Positions 49,902-63,276 of a DNA stretch of 64,000 bases are shown here, piece by piece (position 1 is the stretch's first letter; the number at the start of each line of letters is the position of its first letter). The notes beneath the pieces are model-generated. The model was not told the origin of the DNA and ran no database searches. It saw only the letters and a program-made list of their open reading frames with translations. This DNA comes from Atrichornis clamosus (lineage: Eukaryota; Chordata; Aves; Passeriformes; Menuridae). A program made the translations under genes and the position numbers. The stretch lies in assembly GCA_013400975.1 (NCBI GenBank), contig WBMZ01011708.1, positions 1-64,000 on the forward strand, read 5' to 3'.

Positions 49902-50920
49902 GTAAGTGATTAAAGCAGGGTATGAGGAAAAAAATCTCACATGTATGGAAAGCCTAACCCACAGGGTCATGGGCACAGAAAGGTTAGCAGAGACAGATGT
50001 ACACTCCAAATGCCTTGCTTTCAAGTCCAGCGATATAATTAGCTTTTATTGCAGCACAGTAATGTGCTAGAGATGTGGTCAGGTGTCTACTTTTCCACTT
50101 TCCAGCTCAACATCTTGTGCTTTTACTTTTGAACTTTTTTTAATTCCATAATTTAACACCTTGATTACAAGTTGTCATCTTAAAGGAATCAGCCTTCAAA
50201 TTTTTTTAAATTATTTTGAAAGCTTTCTTGAGTTTTAAATATTAATATGAAATGCATAAAATATTTTAAAAGCAAACTTAATAAAAGTTGTCAATTTTGC
50301 AAGGTAATTTGCAGTCATGCCACACTTACTGCCTATGGACATAGAGGAATCTAGTGGAAATAAATAAATATGGAAGTATTTTCTCATCTCCACCATTAAA
50401 AAGTTCAATTACTGCAGCATGTCACATCTAAATTATTTTTTCCCAATTTCAGAGTCACGTTTCTAAAATGTTTTATGAGGCTTTCATTTTCATTCAAAAG
50501 AGACAAACAGATTATCACACATGAGAAGTTGCTCGTTCTACTCTCTTTGGATTGCATCAGTCCCTCATATTCATCTATAAATTCAGGCCAAAAGCATTTC
50601 TAAAATGTTATCTATTAAGAGAGAGAGATGTCACATACTTCAGAAGGATTTGAGACTGGTATTTCAAGTGTGTATTTTGACTTCCAAAGAGTATAAAACT
50701 GTATGTATGAAACATTAGAGATGGAGTAGAACTTGAAAGACTGAACTGTCTCAAAGTTCATGACTTTTCAAGATTCTGACATCAGTTTCTGATAGACTAG
50801 TAACTCTCTCCAACATAGAAGATGTAAGCAAACTAGACTTTTGTGTGAGGTCTTTCAAGAGGCAGGTACAAAATTTATATATTTAATTTTACCAACTTGG
50901 AAAGTTCAACATGCCAAGGT

Positions 50921-50978
50921 TTTGTCCTTTCCCCCCCACCCTCCCCCCCTTTTCTTTTCTCCTGACCTCCTTCCTTTA
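50921..50978 (+). repeat. Pyrimidine tract with C runs
   Basis: A near-pure C/T stretch contains two runs of seven C. It is followed by a near-duplicate pair of 'aataataatgtatctat' (about 50981-50997 and 51005-51021). Low complexity, no gene. Confidence 0.7.
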
Positions 50979-52847
50979 AATAATAATAATGTATCTATGG
51001 AAAAAATAATAATGTATCTATTAGACATGAGAATGAGAATTTAATAAGTTTTGTTAGCTCTTTTCCTTTAACACATTTTGCATATTGAAAAAGTAGAGTC
51101 TCAGATTCCTGCTGTCTGACAAGTTCTTCTCTGTATTTATACTTAGAGGTGTAGCCTATAGTAAAGAAACAATACAGATATCACAGACCACATTAACAGT
51201 GTGTACAATGTGGTAAGAGGGAAATTAAAAAGACTGGCACACCAGCAAGGGGCTGATTAGCTCTTCAGTGGTTTTCATCATATATCTCTAAGCAGGGTTA
51301 ACAAGAGGCAGTAGAGATATTTATTTTCTGTCTCCTTTAAAATATAAGGACAACTTAATGAAGCCCCATACTGTTGTACTTCAGTAACACTTATATAGCT
51401 TCATCCTAAAAGTCCAAACCGAAGGCTTGAGCAAGGACCTTTTTAATTTATATTTTTAAGCTGGTAAGAAGAGTTTTGATGAACCATTACTGTGGTAAAA
51501 TATTACCCCTCTTTTGTTGAATTTGATTGTTTTCTTACGTCAGTTGCCTACTGTCTCCTTGCCTCTCCCTCCAACAAATTAAAAAACTTCCTACCTTTCA
51601 GACTCTTATTTTCCCTATTCTTATTGATTACTCCATACAATTGTTTTCTGTGAAGTTCAAGAAAAGCTTCCACCACTGCTAAAACTTTTAAAAGTCATAA
51701 AAACCACAAAAAGTTTGGGGTTTTTTTTAAAGCCATACAAAGCAACCACATAATGCAAATATAGCATGGGAAGAAAATACCTCTTCCCATGCACTATTAT
51801 ATTCCATAAATGTGTCCTACATTTCAGAAGAGATGGTAGTCTTGGTACAGTGTCTCTTCAAAACAGTTGATCAGAAGTGGATAATTTTCTTGTTATCTTC
51901 CTCTGTTTGCCTTAAAGTCTTTAAATTATAAGACCAAAAAATATATTTGCCTTCAATTTGCTTCAAATTAATCTGCATATCAAAAATAATTAATTTTGGA
52001 CTAGTCAAAATGCTGGCATTTCTTCTTTATTCAAAATTTTAAATACGGTAGCTACTTTCCACCAAAAAAGTCAAGTTGGGAAACTACTTCCATTAAAAAT
52101 CAAAGAAAATATGTCTCACTAGCATACCCATAGTTTTAGAATAATCAATTTATTATGAACTCAGACTTACTGGGTACTGAAAATAATGACATCACATTGT
52201 AAATAATTAAGGTATTGTAACAATATTTAAAAGAAAATTCTGATTATTTTCAAGTAATTATTTTTAAATTGAAAATTAGTTTAAACAAATTAAAACATTG
52301 AATGAAACATTTCTTTTTTTCATTAAAAAATTAATTCTTAGCTGTCAAAACAAAAAAGTATGCTTGTAAATATTTTTATTACTACCTACAGTAAGAAACA
52401 CTTCAAAAACTTGGTTCTGAGCAAAAGCCCTGGTTACTTTCCAGCTCAGCATGACAGCAAGGATTACTGTTTCCATCTGCATATGCAAGAAATATTTCTG
52501 GGTGTAAACTGAAACAAAGCTCTAAAAAACTGTGAGTAACCTCTGTGTGCCCTTAGATTAAGAAAACTACAATACTGAAGTATGGATTCTTAAACCTAAC
52601 CCTGATGAAAAGAAATAAAGAAAAAAAGGTAGAGAACTCCAAAATCCAATTGTGTCCATGGAAAACACTAAAATTATAAAGTTTTAGATTAGTTTCTAGA
52701 ATCTTTGGTATACTTCCTACTCTCTCCTAACATTTCTGCAAAAGCAGGTGTAAACCAGTGTCTTAATTTCCATATTATATCAAAACTGTTGTTTGTTCAA
52801 AATTGTATGGAGGAAAGTAAATTTCACATTACTGCTTTTTCCTGCAG

Positions 52848-52971
52848 CTTATAGGTGTCAGCAGGGAGGGAAATTCAATACAGAACTGCTGTGTGGCTCC
52901 AGTCCTGTATTTCTATTGATAAAACTTCATACAGTATTGTCAGAAGGAAAAAGGCTTCACCTTAGAAGCTC
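52848..52971 (+). other. Exon-like segment with open frame
   Basis: Excellent acceptor ('actgctttttcctgcag', ends 52847) and a GTGAGTG donor after 52971, weakened by a C at the last exon base. One frame is open across all 124 bp (2 leading bases, 40 codons, 2 trailing). Its end phase fits the start phase of the segment at 61480. The peptide is not recognised. It is a candidate only. Confidence 0.2.
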
Positions 52972-55900
52972 GTGAGTGAACTATAATCTCAAATAAGCAG
53001 AAATTATTAATGTGTCTGCAGCACACTGCTAGATGACTGACATTACCAAACCAGCTGAGGGCTGTTGTTACTAACCCTGGACTGATACTGTGCAGAATAA
53101 AAAACTGCTGACACTCTTCAATTCCATGCTATGGAATCAGTAAGTTCCACACAACTGTCCTCATCCAGCCTTCATTCCACAACTTCAATATTAATAATCC
53201 TATTAACCCCAGCCAAAACTTCAAAATCCACATGATATTATTTCCAAAGGATCTTAGCATGCCACAAGTGATGGGTAAGGATCACCTGTGTGTTTTGGGC
53301 ACCTCACATGCATCTGTACCTTCCTCATCCCTGCCCTAATGAAATAGGTATATGCATGGGCATGGACTAGGAGTGATTTTTTTTCCTGGATTGCGACCAA
53401 GTTCAATGGGCAGACTGTCCAAAACATGCTGGTGGGACACTAGACACCTGACCCATTTACCACTCAAAATGAGGGCAGAAAGGAGAACAAAGATATAGTA
53501 AATTTATAGTCAGACCAGCATACCAAACCATGCAAAGCAAGGGTTCGAAGTGTTACTAGAATAAATATTTCTATTGATTTAAAAAACCCAAACAAGGAAA
53601 CAACAAACCCACCCCCGCAAAGCCCAAACTGAAGATCACACTAGTCAGAACAGAAAAATATGAAAGGGATTCCAGCACTTATTTTTTTTCCTACAATAAC
53701 TCAATCTCATTTAAAGTAATCTATTGACACATTTCAAACTAAATAAATCCAATAAAGTTTATTGAGAGAGAAGCAAAAAATCTCAAGGAGGTTGTGGGAG
53801 GGAAAAAGGATTCGGGATATCTGAAGAAAGGTTAAGATAACAAGGAGGGTTTATTTTAGCAAAAAAAGTCCCTGTGAATGTCTACCAACACATAAAGGGA
53901 TGTTACACAGAAGGATCAATTATTCTCATTAGCTAAAAACAACAGAAGAGGATGTAGCAGGCTTAGCTCCAGGTGGCATATTTTAAGTTAAACATTTGGG
54001 AAAAACCAATATGTCTAAAAACTGCTAAGCAGAGTAGGAAAGGGTCATTGAAAGGCTGTGGTTTAGGCTTAACTTGACACCCATCTATTGAGGATAGTTT
54101 GCAAATAATTAGATATTTTGGAATGAAGATTGGCCAAGATGTCCCACTAAGCATGCCTTTCAAATAGCTGATTCAATGTTTGCAGTACCAACAGTTGCTT
54201 TAAGAGATGGAAATTGAAGGAGAGGTTAATAGTGGGAAAAAAAACAATGGCAGTACAAGGTAGAATTAGTATGGATATTTCAAAATTTCCAGCAGTTCTG
54301 CTTAAGAGATTTTTCTTCTGAATCTGTACCAGATCAAAGCTATAAAATAATAGAGGTCCAGTACCCACAAGGCACCTAAGTATAGTTTATCAGTCACAGT
54401 ATTAAAATGATAAACTGTTCTCAGCTTTCAAATTATTAAAAAGCTCTATTACTAGGATCAGAAACCCTGCTAACATCAGAAGTACCTAATCAACACCAGG
54501 CTCCTTATCTGCACTTAATACAGAAAATTATTAGACAATTTGAAGGTTCCCTTGCTGGCAATGTTTTCAGCTGCTTTGTTTCCTTGTCAGGGGCACCCAG
54601 GTTAAAAATATTTCGCTTTAAAAAAAAAAGCTTCAAGTAAACTAGAAAAAATGAAGAATATGCAGCTTCAAGTAGCTGCTCTAGAAATTTGCTTTCATTT
54701 CAGCGGCTACATGAACCATATATTAAGTATAATTATATTTCTCTGCATTAGAAGCTGATCATCAGCTGCTGTGGATGGATAACAGTTTACACATATTCCT
54801 CAGCATTTTCCTAGCTATAAAGGCTGGAGTAATTGTCATCTAATTTGTAGCTCATATGTTCAACCAGGCAACATAAAGAAGGCTCTCAAACTGTAAAAGG
54901 CAGTACTAAAATCATATAAACACACATTACATGAGACAGAGTAAAAATCTTATGGCTCTCCTACTGATTCTGTCTGGGATACACAAGTGTTACTACTAGA
55001 AATGCCTGTGAAAAACCCATTAAAAAAAAGGTTCAACTGTTGTTTGTAAAACTTGCAGCCTTAATTCAGACCTTAAGCTGTTTTCTGCTGCTGTTTTCAA
55101 TATGCCAATTATAATTCTCTGAGAAAATGGATGATACAGTGGTGCATTCCAGACAGGGAGACAGCCACAAGGCAAACTATAATAGGGATCCAAAGTTTGC
55201 TAAATGAACCTTAGCAGTGGTGAGTTAGTTTTCTAAATTCTTTTTCTCACTCTGGGATAAGGGAGGCAAATGAGGATAGCTACTCTAAAAGGCAGCAAGA
55301 ACAGTACTGTGAAAACCAGTAACACTCCAGTGAATAAATATATATCTAAGTACAGCAGAAAAGGACAACTCACCAATAGGAATTTATTACACTTTAATGG
55401 TAAGGAAAGTCTTGATCTTAAGAAGTCTGTTGTCCTCTATTTTTTTTTCTTCCTCTCCACCCTTGTTTTAAAGTCATCAGGGCTGATATTGTGGTTGTAT
55501 AAGTAAAGACAAAAACACAGGTTTAAGTAGTAACTCGTGAAGATTCACTTTCCATTCAAGGTGCCTTACCAAAGAATGCATATGCAATTATTTGTGTTTG
55601 TATGCAGTATCACGCCTCACAAGTAGGTTGGATTTTCAAGACATTTGCAAATTGCTACATATGTATGTAGGCATATTTAAAGAAATACTTCAATGCAATA
55701 GATTTGTCACTAACAACAGCAACAAACCAGTCAAAATAATGTTATTTGGACATGGAATGACAAACTCTTTCATACAGCTACCTTGCTTTTCTCCTTTTGC
55801 TGCTCTAATCATTACCTTTCTCCCCCTCTTCTGCTTTGCTTCTCCACAGCTTACCACTACTATTCCACCACCCAGCCACTTTACATGAAGCAAGCCAAGC

Positions 55901-58862
55901 AGTGAACTCACACTGCCCCTTCCCATTCCTTTGCCCTCAGACACACTTCTGCCTCCTCCTCTCAGCTCTTGCCTCCCTTCTCAAACAGGCTTGCCTTTGT
56001 TAGGAGCTCTGGAGATGGTTCATATAACAAGCAGCGGGAAAGTGTGTGAAACAACCACCATCACATCTCCAAAGGTGGCAGGTCTCTTGCACCTTCATCT
56101 GTGTTCAAGAAAGAACCTAAGAAAAGGCTGTTTGTGCCCTGATGAGAATAGTGATTACAATCAGCATATGGTGTATCTCTATAATGACAAGATATAGTGT
56201 GCCATCATTAAAGATGAGTCAACACCCTGGTTGCCCCCCTTCCTCCAATCCCCAGCAAGCCTATTTCATCAACTCTGCTAAGAATTAGACTTTCCTAGTT
56301 CAGGATTTCTTCTCAGATTTATTCACCAGTTTGACATTCATACACCTCTGCTGATCCAAAGAAACTGAAAACAGATAATCCCTAAATTGTTCGACTCCTT
56401 AGTGAGGAAAGAGACATTATAAAGTAAGTACAAGAAATTTTCATCAAGAGAAAATTTAGGGGCTGACTATATTTGTCTTCTCTGAGCTGCCATTGAAACA
56501 TCCCCTGATAAATAAGTTGTTTATAGATAATTAGTCATCTGACAGACACTTTTATATATAACCAGTAAACCTGTACTGTAATTGCTCATCCACAATAGTT
56601 TGTTATGTCTGGGGTTAGCCCAAACAGATGAAGCAAGGAATATTGCAAACCAAAAACAAAGGTATACTTTATCCTTATAATGCTTAATACACTTTAGAAG
56701 ACTTGATTTGTAATTAATCATGGCAGTAATGAAAGTATAGTAAGTAACAAGGTGACAGTAGGTGGAATTCACAGTAAATGTCTTGTTAGTAGCATATTTC
56801 CATATAGCATAAACAAGAAAACCAATGCACACACATTCCAAACATGCAGCAGAACTGAGTTCAACACCTGCTTCAAAGAAATGCGTTTTCTAAATGTCAG
56901 CATTATAGAAACACAAATACAGTGAGCAGAGGGAGGTTGTTAGTTTTCCCACACACATACCTGATGTTAGAGACACCCATGTCCAAAAGGACAAATTTAC
57001 AAACCAAATGTAACTAGCAGCATTAAAATCAAGATACAGTAGATACATCTGGCCATAAGCTTTTCTGTGAAGAAGTCACATATTGGTTTGATACACGTTG
57101 ATTGCTACTGGAATGCAAAAGTCAATGCACCAGAAGCCCATTTTTTTTCTTTAGAATTCCTTAACATGGATGTATTTAAGGAGTGTAGTAGCACTTCTCA
57201 ATACAGAACTTCAACTGTGTCAACCCTGAAGAGCTAAGGAGACCCAAATAAGTAGCTCCCTATCCTTCATCTAAGCATGAGAGCAACCCAGAATGCACTG
57301 CATTATTCTGTAGGACATTCCAAGGATATTTTTATCTATCGGAAGTGTACTACTTGAGTAACAAAACCAAGCAGTGCTTCAGGCTTCAAGTTTCTCTCAT
57401 TTTGTCTTACTGCATCTTTAGAGAAAAGACACCACCAAATAGCATACATATTCCCATTTAAAAAAAAAGATCTTTGAGAAGCCCATTTTAGCCCTTCAAA
57501 TATTCAAATTTACCTTCTTTTTCCAAATTCTGTCCAATTCTCAACAACTTTAGTGAACTGTAGTCCCTGATATTTTTAACACACTGTATTCTCACTAGTG
57601 CTTCTTTCTAGTCATATGCTTTCTTATTTTCTTTTCCTCCCCTACTTGACAAAACTGCCAACAGTAGTTATTTGAGGGGTACTAGCTTATGCAGATTGAT
57701 GGTACACCTGAAAGTGTACGTGATAGAGGCTTCAGCCCTCTAAGGAATTCCAATCACTCTACAAGCCTTCTGCCTTTTCTGCACAAGACCAGTTGAAGAT
57801 GCAGTTTAACTTCATGGTTAACACCTGCAAACAGTTACTTCTGGAGTTAAGTTTCTGCCACAGAACCCCCCTGACACCAGCTCACAGCCTCTTCTTTGTG
57901 ACCACACAGGAGAAGAGACAGATGTCCTCGTGCTTTCAAGCTCCAATCTGTCGGCAGATTGTTTAATAGTGACTTACAAGTCAGCTGTGTTTTAATACAA
58001 ACCATGTTGACTACGATTGCACCACTCAGAAGTGCATTGGAACTGGCATCAGTGAAGATCTGGGCAAGACCATATGGTCTGCGGCGTGTGTATTTTGTGT
58101 TTGCACAGTATTGAAAAGTGTTCGGTAGATGAGGGCCAGGGTCCAGCACAGCGTGATAAATTGCACCTCTTTGGACTAGCCACAGAATATTTTTTATTTT
58201 CAAACATCACTTAATCAGGATCTTGTAGTTGTTTGAAAGTGAAGTTCTTAGCCTTTGGATGGGAGAAGTCTCTAGGTACCTGCCTGTATTTGCCTATATG
58301 CTAAGTGGGCCATACTCTTGGGTGGTCTGTGTCATATACCTGAATTACTTGCTCACCACCTTAGGAATATTGCTCGGGTTTTGTCTAAGAAATATAAAAA
58401 TTAGTATTTTAACTACCCAAGAATGTGAAAGATACTGAGAAGTTATTATAACAAGAACATCACAGAAAGGAGCAAAGGTGCCGTTCTCTATTCCCTCCAC
58501 AAACACCTCTCAGAAGTAGTATTTGTTAATTATTTCCAGGAGACAGTACTGGAAGTACACTAATGGCTTCAGTACAAAGCCCAAATACCAGGTTAAGCTT
58601 GAGGTCAGTGTTTTAAAAACAAATTTCTCAGGCATAACATCACTAACTACTACAGAGCACAGCAAACTGCAAGAGCCAACAGCAATCTTCAACACGTACA
58701 GCAAAGTACCCGAGCACAGTGCAGATCAAATGAATTAATATCGAGAACAGATGAATCAATATCGTGACCTGGAACCATTAACAGACACAAATCCCTTCTA
58801 ACACGCTCTGGTCAATCTGTTATTATCTCAAACCCTTCAAAAACCAGAGCGCCAAAAAGGAC

Positions 58863-59424
58863 TGTCATGGTTAACCCCAGCCAGCAACTAAACCCCACAT
58901 AGCCACTTCCTCACTCCCCTGCCCCCAAAAGGATTGGAGGAGGAGGGAGGTGGGGGCACAAAGAAGAGATTTGGAAGAGTAAAAACTCATGGTTTGAGAT
59001 AACAGTAGCTTAATAATTGAAATCACGATAATAACAAATGGTAATGGAAAGGAAAATAAGGCAAACCATGCAAATAGGCAATTTCTCACCACTAACAAAC
59101 TGATGCCCCACCAGTCCCCCACCAGGGATCCCCCAACCAACCTTCCCCCCTTGTTTTGAAAGCTGAATGACACCATATGGTCTTGAACACCCCGTGGGTC
59201 AGCTGCCCCATTTGCTTCCCTTCCCAGTGTCTTGTGTACCCCCAGCCTTCTCAAGCCAGGGTGAAGTGAGAGGCAGGAAGGGCCTTGACTCTTGTTCAAG
59301 CCCTGCTCAGCAATAGCAAAAACATCCATTTATTATCAACCCTGTGTTCACCACAAACCCAAAACACAGCCCCACACCAGCCACTGTGAAGAAAATTAAC
59401 TCTACCCCAGCCAAAACCAGCACA
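58863..59424 (-). mobile_element. Solo LTR, ERVL-like variant, reversed, no target duplication
   Basis: A 562-bp element has plus-strand ends TGTCATGGTTAACCCC and CCAAAACCAGCACA. Its right part (the LTR's 5' U3 side, about 59190-59424) is clearly related to the LTRs at 2683 and 45501 ('tattatcaaccctgtgttca', 'aaaacacagccccacaccag'). The left part (R/U5 side) differs in sequence, lacking their 'gatggctgaacacctccctg' block. This indicates a separate, mosaic subfamily. Flanks AGGAC and ATTTC do not match, so no target duplication is visible. The 152-codon minus-strand frame inside it (58871-59329) is an LTR artefact. Confidence 0.85.
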
Positions 59425-59691
59425 ATTTCATACTCTGAATTTTGGTGAACATAATGAGAATGACATCCTGAAATGTCATAGAAGAATTTTTTATATACAA
59501 AGTATGTAATTAATACGCAGGCAACAGTTGACACAAGATACAAAATATAGAAAGCATGGGAAAATTGAGACCTTTTGGCCTTGCTTTTATGTATTTGTTT
59601 CTAGTAGTACTTAATTTCTGTATTTTATAGCAATATCATGAGCCACTAGGTAATTTTAGCCAACTGGTCTATAAGCAAATGAAGAAACACA

Positions 59692-60045
59692 AAATCACAG
59701 AATTAACTAGGATGGAAAAGACCTCTGAGATCATTGAGTCCAACCCATGATCTAACAGCACCTTATCAACTAAACCATGGCACGGAGTGCCACATCCAGG
59801 CTTTCCTTAAACACCTCCAGGGACAGTGACTCCACCACCTCCCTGGGCAGCCCATTCCAAAGCCCAATCACCATTTCTGGGAAGAACTTCTTCCCAATGT
59901 CCAACCCAAACCTCTCCTGGCACAACTGAAGGCTGTGCCCTCTTGTCCTGTCGCTGGTTGTCTGGGAGAAGAGACCGACCCCCACCTGGCTACAGCCTCC
60001 TGTCAGGGAGTTGTAGGGAGTGATGAGGTCTCCCCTCAGCCTTTC
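59692..60045 (-). mobile_element. CR1 LINE 3' fragment with ORF2 C-terminal remnant, reversed
   Basis: Plus strand starts 'aaatcacagaatt' (reversed tail), then 'gatcattgagtccaaccc', 'cctccagggacagtgactcc' and 'ggaagaacttcttcccaatg', and ends near 'gatgaggtctcccctcagcc'. Translated on minus, 59770-59985 is an open remnant of the CR1 ORF2 C-terminus ([15 protein letters not shown], then [11 protein letters not shown]), followed by the 3'-UTR. It is 5'-truncated within ORF2, with no endonuclease or catalytic reverse-transcriptase motifs. It is one of the better-preserved CR1 copies in the window. Confidence 0.92.
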
Positions 60046-63000
60046 AGCCTTTCATAGCTACCTTGCTCAAATCATAGCATCATAATTCATTATGACAGAC
60101 TCTACTATTTCAACATGGTCAGCAGGGCAATACAAAAGATCTCATTCTATCCTCCCTTGTACCTGTGAGTGTAAGTGCTTGACACAGCAAAGACAACATG
60201 ACCCATATTCTTCCATAATGCTGTTAAGTAACAACAAAAGTAGATGAGAAATGTCTTCCAAAATTGAGAACTGGACTCTAGGATTCTTTGTTTCTTTTCC
60301 ACGGTCACTTGCCATTTCTCAAGGAGATGGTTATCACAGCAGGACTGCATCATATCCTTACCAAAAAAAAAATCAAAATTCACTAAAAGAAGAAGTGGAC
60401 TACATCATCCACCATAGTCATACTGGACTACAGGAATGGAAAATACAGTCTCTAATACTACCACTATTTAGGACATGCCCTGACAACCCATTTGGGATTA
60501 ATTTCCCATAGATGTTTATTAACTGTGTATTCTCAGCTTTGTTTCTATTTAATTTCCTGATTCTATTGTCTGAATTGCAGAAGCACTGAGGTAAAAAAAT
60601 AACACTAAACTTCAACTCCACATTAATTATTGCTTGTGAAGTACTTTGAAATTGGCAAAAATACCTGTAAGTAAATTAAGAATTGTCTTAAGAATAAGAC
60701 ATGATAGATAAGTAGGTATCAAGGCACAGGTCAAGCACTCTCCTGGAAAGAGTATCACAAAGGAAAATGTTAATTATTTTTTCACTAAAAGAATATGCAA
60801 TCCTTTCTCATCACAAAGTGTTGCTGAGACAAAAGACAGCAGTATTCCCATAAAAGTGTGTGATAACACACATATGGAGCACATTAAGGCTGGGTGGGCA
60901 GCCTCCATTTCAACTCCTCATAAATCTGAGGCTCTTGACTGCAGCCTCAGGAATGTGCTTTTAACAACATAGCACATGTATGTGCATGCAGGTGATTTAT
61001 GCTCTCTATGAAGGAAGCAAATATGACCTCATGCTCCAACACAACCATTGCACTTGCAAGCATTTACAAGAAATATGTAACACTTTATACAGATGTGTTT
61101 TGACCATTGCAAGGAATTCCTGTGCGTACAGGCATGTGTATTTCTGTATACACATGCACAGGTAGATGTTTTTAAATCACAAACAATTAAACTACATCAA
61201 GTAATTGAAACTGCATTAATAGTCGAGCTGAAGTTGTTAGAAATAAAATTTAACAGCCAAATTTTTCCATTTCTTGGATTATCCAGAATATCTTTTTTGA
61301 TATACTTTTAAAATCAAAGATCTCTGGTTTTGTCAGATACATAAGTGACAATTTTATCTTATGAAAACCTGATGGCTGTTTTCTTAAATTGAAACTGAAG
61401 TTCACTACTCATAATGAATCACAAAATTTGATTTCATATCATCAGACATCTAATTGCCATTTACCTGTTCAGTTCTCAGGCTATTTTTAAAATGTCAAAC
61501 AGCAATAATGAGTGGGACCAGTGCTCCAGGGCACCAGGCAAAGCAGTTAAAGGTCAGTTTAGATTATCAGATTGTTCCACAGCTTGCCATGTATTTGTAC
61601 ATACATAAACACACACACTCAGTTTATAAAAGTCGTATTAGAATTTTAGGTGAGTCCTGAACTTCCCAAAGGAAGCTTTCAGAGACTGAAACAGGCATAT
61701 TTTTTTCCATAGGTAAGTTTGAATGACAAAAATATAAACTCCTCTTCTTTTAAATTATACTACACAACATCATGCTGTAAATAACAAAGCTCAGAGTTTA
61801 ATTTGAAGAGCTCAGAAGTCATAACAGCACTTAGATCAGAACAGAATTGTACTCTGGGGTACCCTTTTTGCATTTGATATATTTTTCCTGCCTCTATCCC
61901 TATGGAAATTTAAGGGTTTTGTCCATGAGGTTCCTCCAACCCAGTTTTATCCTGTAATATCCTTTGCCCCATTTTGTCTCAGAGTAATTGAAAGTAGTTC
62001 ACCTCCATAGGATTTTTTCTTTTTATTGGGGTAAAAAGCACTATATAAATGCTAAGGCTATTCATTAATTTACAAGTAAAATAACTTCTAAAATACAGAA
62101 ATAAAGTGTAATTCTCATCTTAATAATTTATCCAAGAACATCTATTTATCCAGCTAATCAAATGTGATATTCTGGCTTGGCATCTTCTAGAAGACATATT
62201 TTCACAAAGTGCTATTTGCCATAGCTGATGTGCAAGTTCAGATACAAAAAAAAAAAAAAGAAATCAAAGGTCCATTTAATCATTTGACATATATTGTTAT
62301 TACTAATCATGGTAAGCTACCATGATTACCATTTTGGGTTGGATAAAATATTTTCTAACATAATTGATATTTTTTATCCTAATTTTATGATTTTTTTTTT
62401 CTAACCCAGGAAGAAACATTTTAACAGCCTTCATCTAAGATTCATACAAAGACAATGCACAGATACTGCAAGTCAAAGCCTTACACCAATTTTACAGGAC
62501 CTTGGATGATACTGAAGATGAGGTCTAGACCTAGTTGCATACTTTAGATACACACATCTTGGTTCATTTCCCTCTGTTCTCTTTGTGGTCACAAGAGGAG
62601 AGAAAAAAGACTTTATTTCAAGGTTCCTTTAACCACAGAACTAATATGTCAAATAAAGGTAGCTCACGCCATGGTATAGACCTAAATTTTTCCACTTATC
62701 CTACAGAGAGTTTTGGGCAACCAGTTGCATTCTAGAAATTTCAGCTGATACAAAAACTCCCTCTGTTTACTCAAGTAGGACAAATTAGTCAAAAGACAGA
62801 TATACATATTTCAGAGCAAGTTCCTTCCACCAACTCAAAAATAAAATTAGGAGATAAACCAACAGCAGTGGGAATACCAGTGGCAAAGATTTTCCCATTT
62901 GAGTCCCAGATACCTGCTTATGAACTAAAAACCTCTCTCCAGTTAAGTATAAATATTACATAATCCTCATGCTCTCTTTGTCCAAATTCCTATGTAAAAA

Positions 63001-63276
63001 CTGGCATGCAAGAAGTGTAGGTGAAAAATCATAAGACAATTGAAATTATACACTGCATCACTGCTAAGATCAACTTAACTTACATTATATGGATTAAGGA
63101 CAGAAAGTTATTTTCAAATGGAAAAACTGTATTATGACAATTCAGCAAACCCCCTCCACTTTCCAGAAGAACATATACTTTAAAATTTGTTCAGTCAGGT
63201 ATATCAACCCAGTGATGTTACTATTGCACAATCTTTGTAGCAAAAAGAAATTACCTGCAACATTAATATATGTTGA
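60046..63276. other. Unique AT-rich sequence, one exon-like segment
   Basis: No transposable element is recognised. It contains the plus-strand exon-like segment 61480-61649, a poly-A run at 62248-62261 and several short A/T runs. Open frames are otherwise below 90 codons. Confidence 0.5.
61480..61649 (+). other. Exon-like segment, 170 bp, fully open frame
   Basis: Acceptor 'tttacctgttcagttctcag' (ends 61479) and donor TTTTAG|GTGAGTCC (after 61649) enclose 170 bp. One frame is open end to end (1 leading base, 56 codons, 1 trailing), including APGHQAKQLKVSLDYQIVPQ. It also holds CA-rich 'acacacacactca'. The peptide is not recognised. It is longer than most chance-open pseudo-exons, but the frame contains an in-frame ATG only by chance context and nothing confirms coding. 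Confidence 0.25.

Larger units (their letters stand above)
47464..58862. other. Repeat-poor unique sequence with two exon-like segments
   Basis: About 11 kb without a recognised transposable element. It holds plus-strand exon-like segments at 49786-49901 and 52848-52971, a pyrimidine tract at 50921-50978, a TATATA-rich spot near 49276-49310 and small A/C-rich patches (53580-53625). The parts at 54660-54860 and 57850-58200 are of mixed composition with few simple repeats. The latter carries a 118-codon minus-strand frame (57847-58203) with no recognisable domain. Confidence 0.45.

Noticed and set aside
53542..53552. GGTTCGAAGTG, resembling a tRNA B box
   Set aside because: It lacks the final CC of the GGTTCGANNCC consensus and has no A box or foldable cloverleaf upstream.
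58871..59329. 152-codon minus-strand frame, the longest free of N
   Set aside because: It lies entirely inside the LTR at 58863-59424. It has no retroviral protein motif, and LTRs do not encode proteins.
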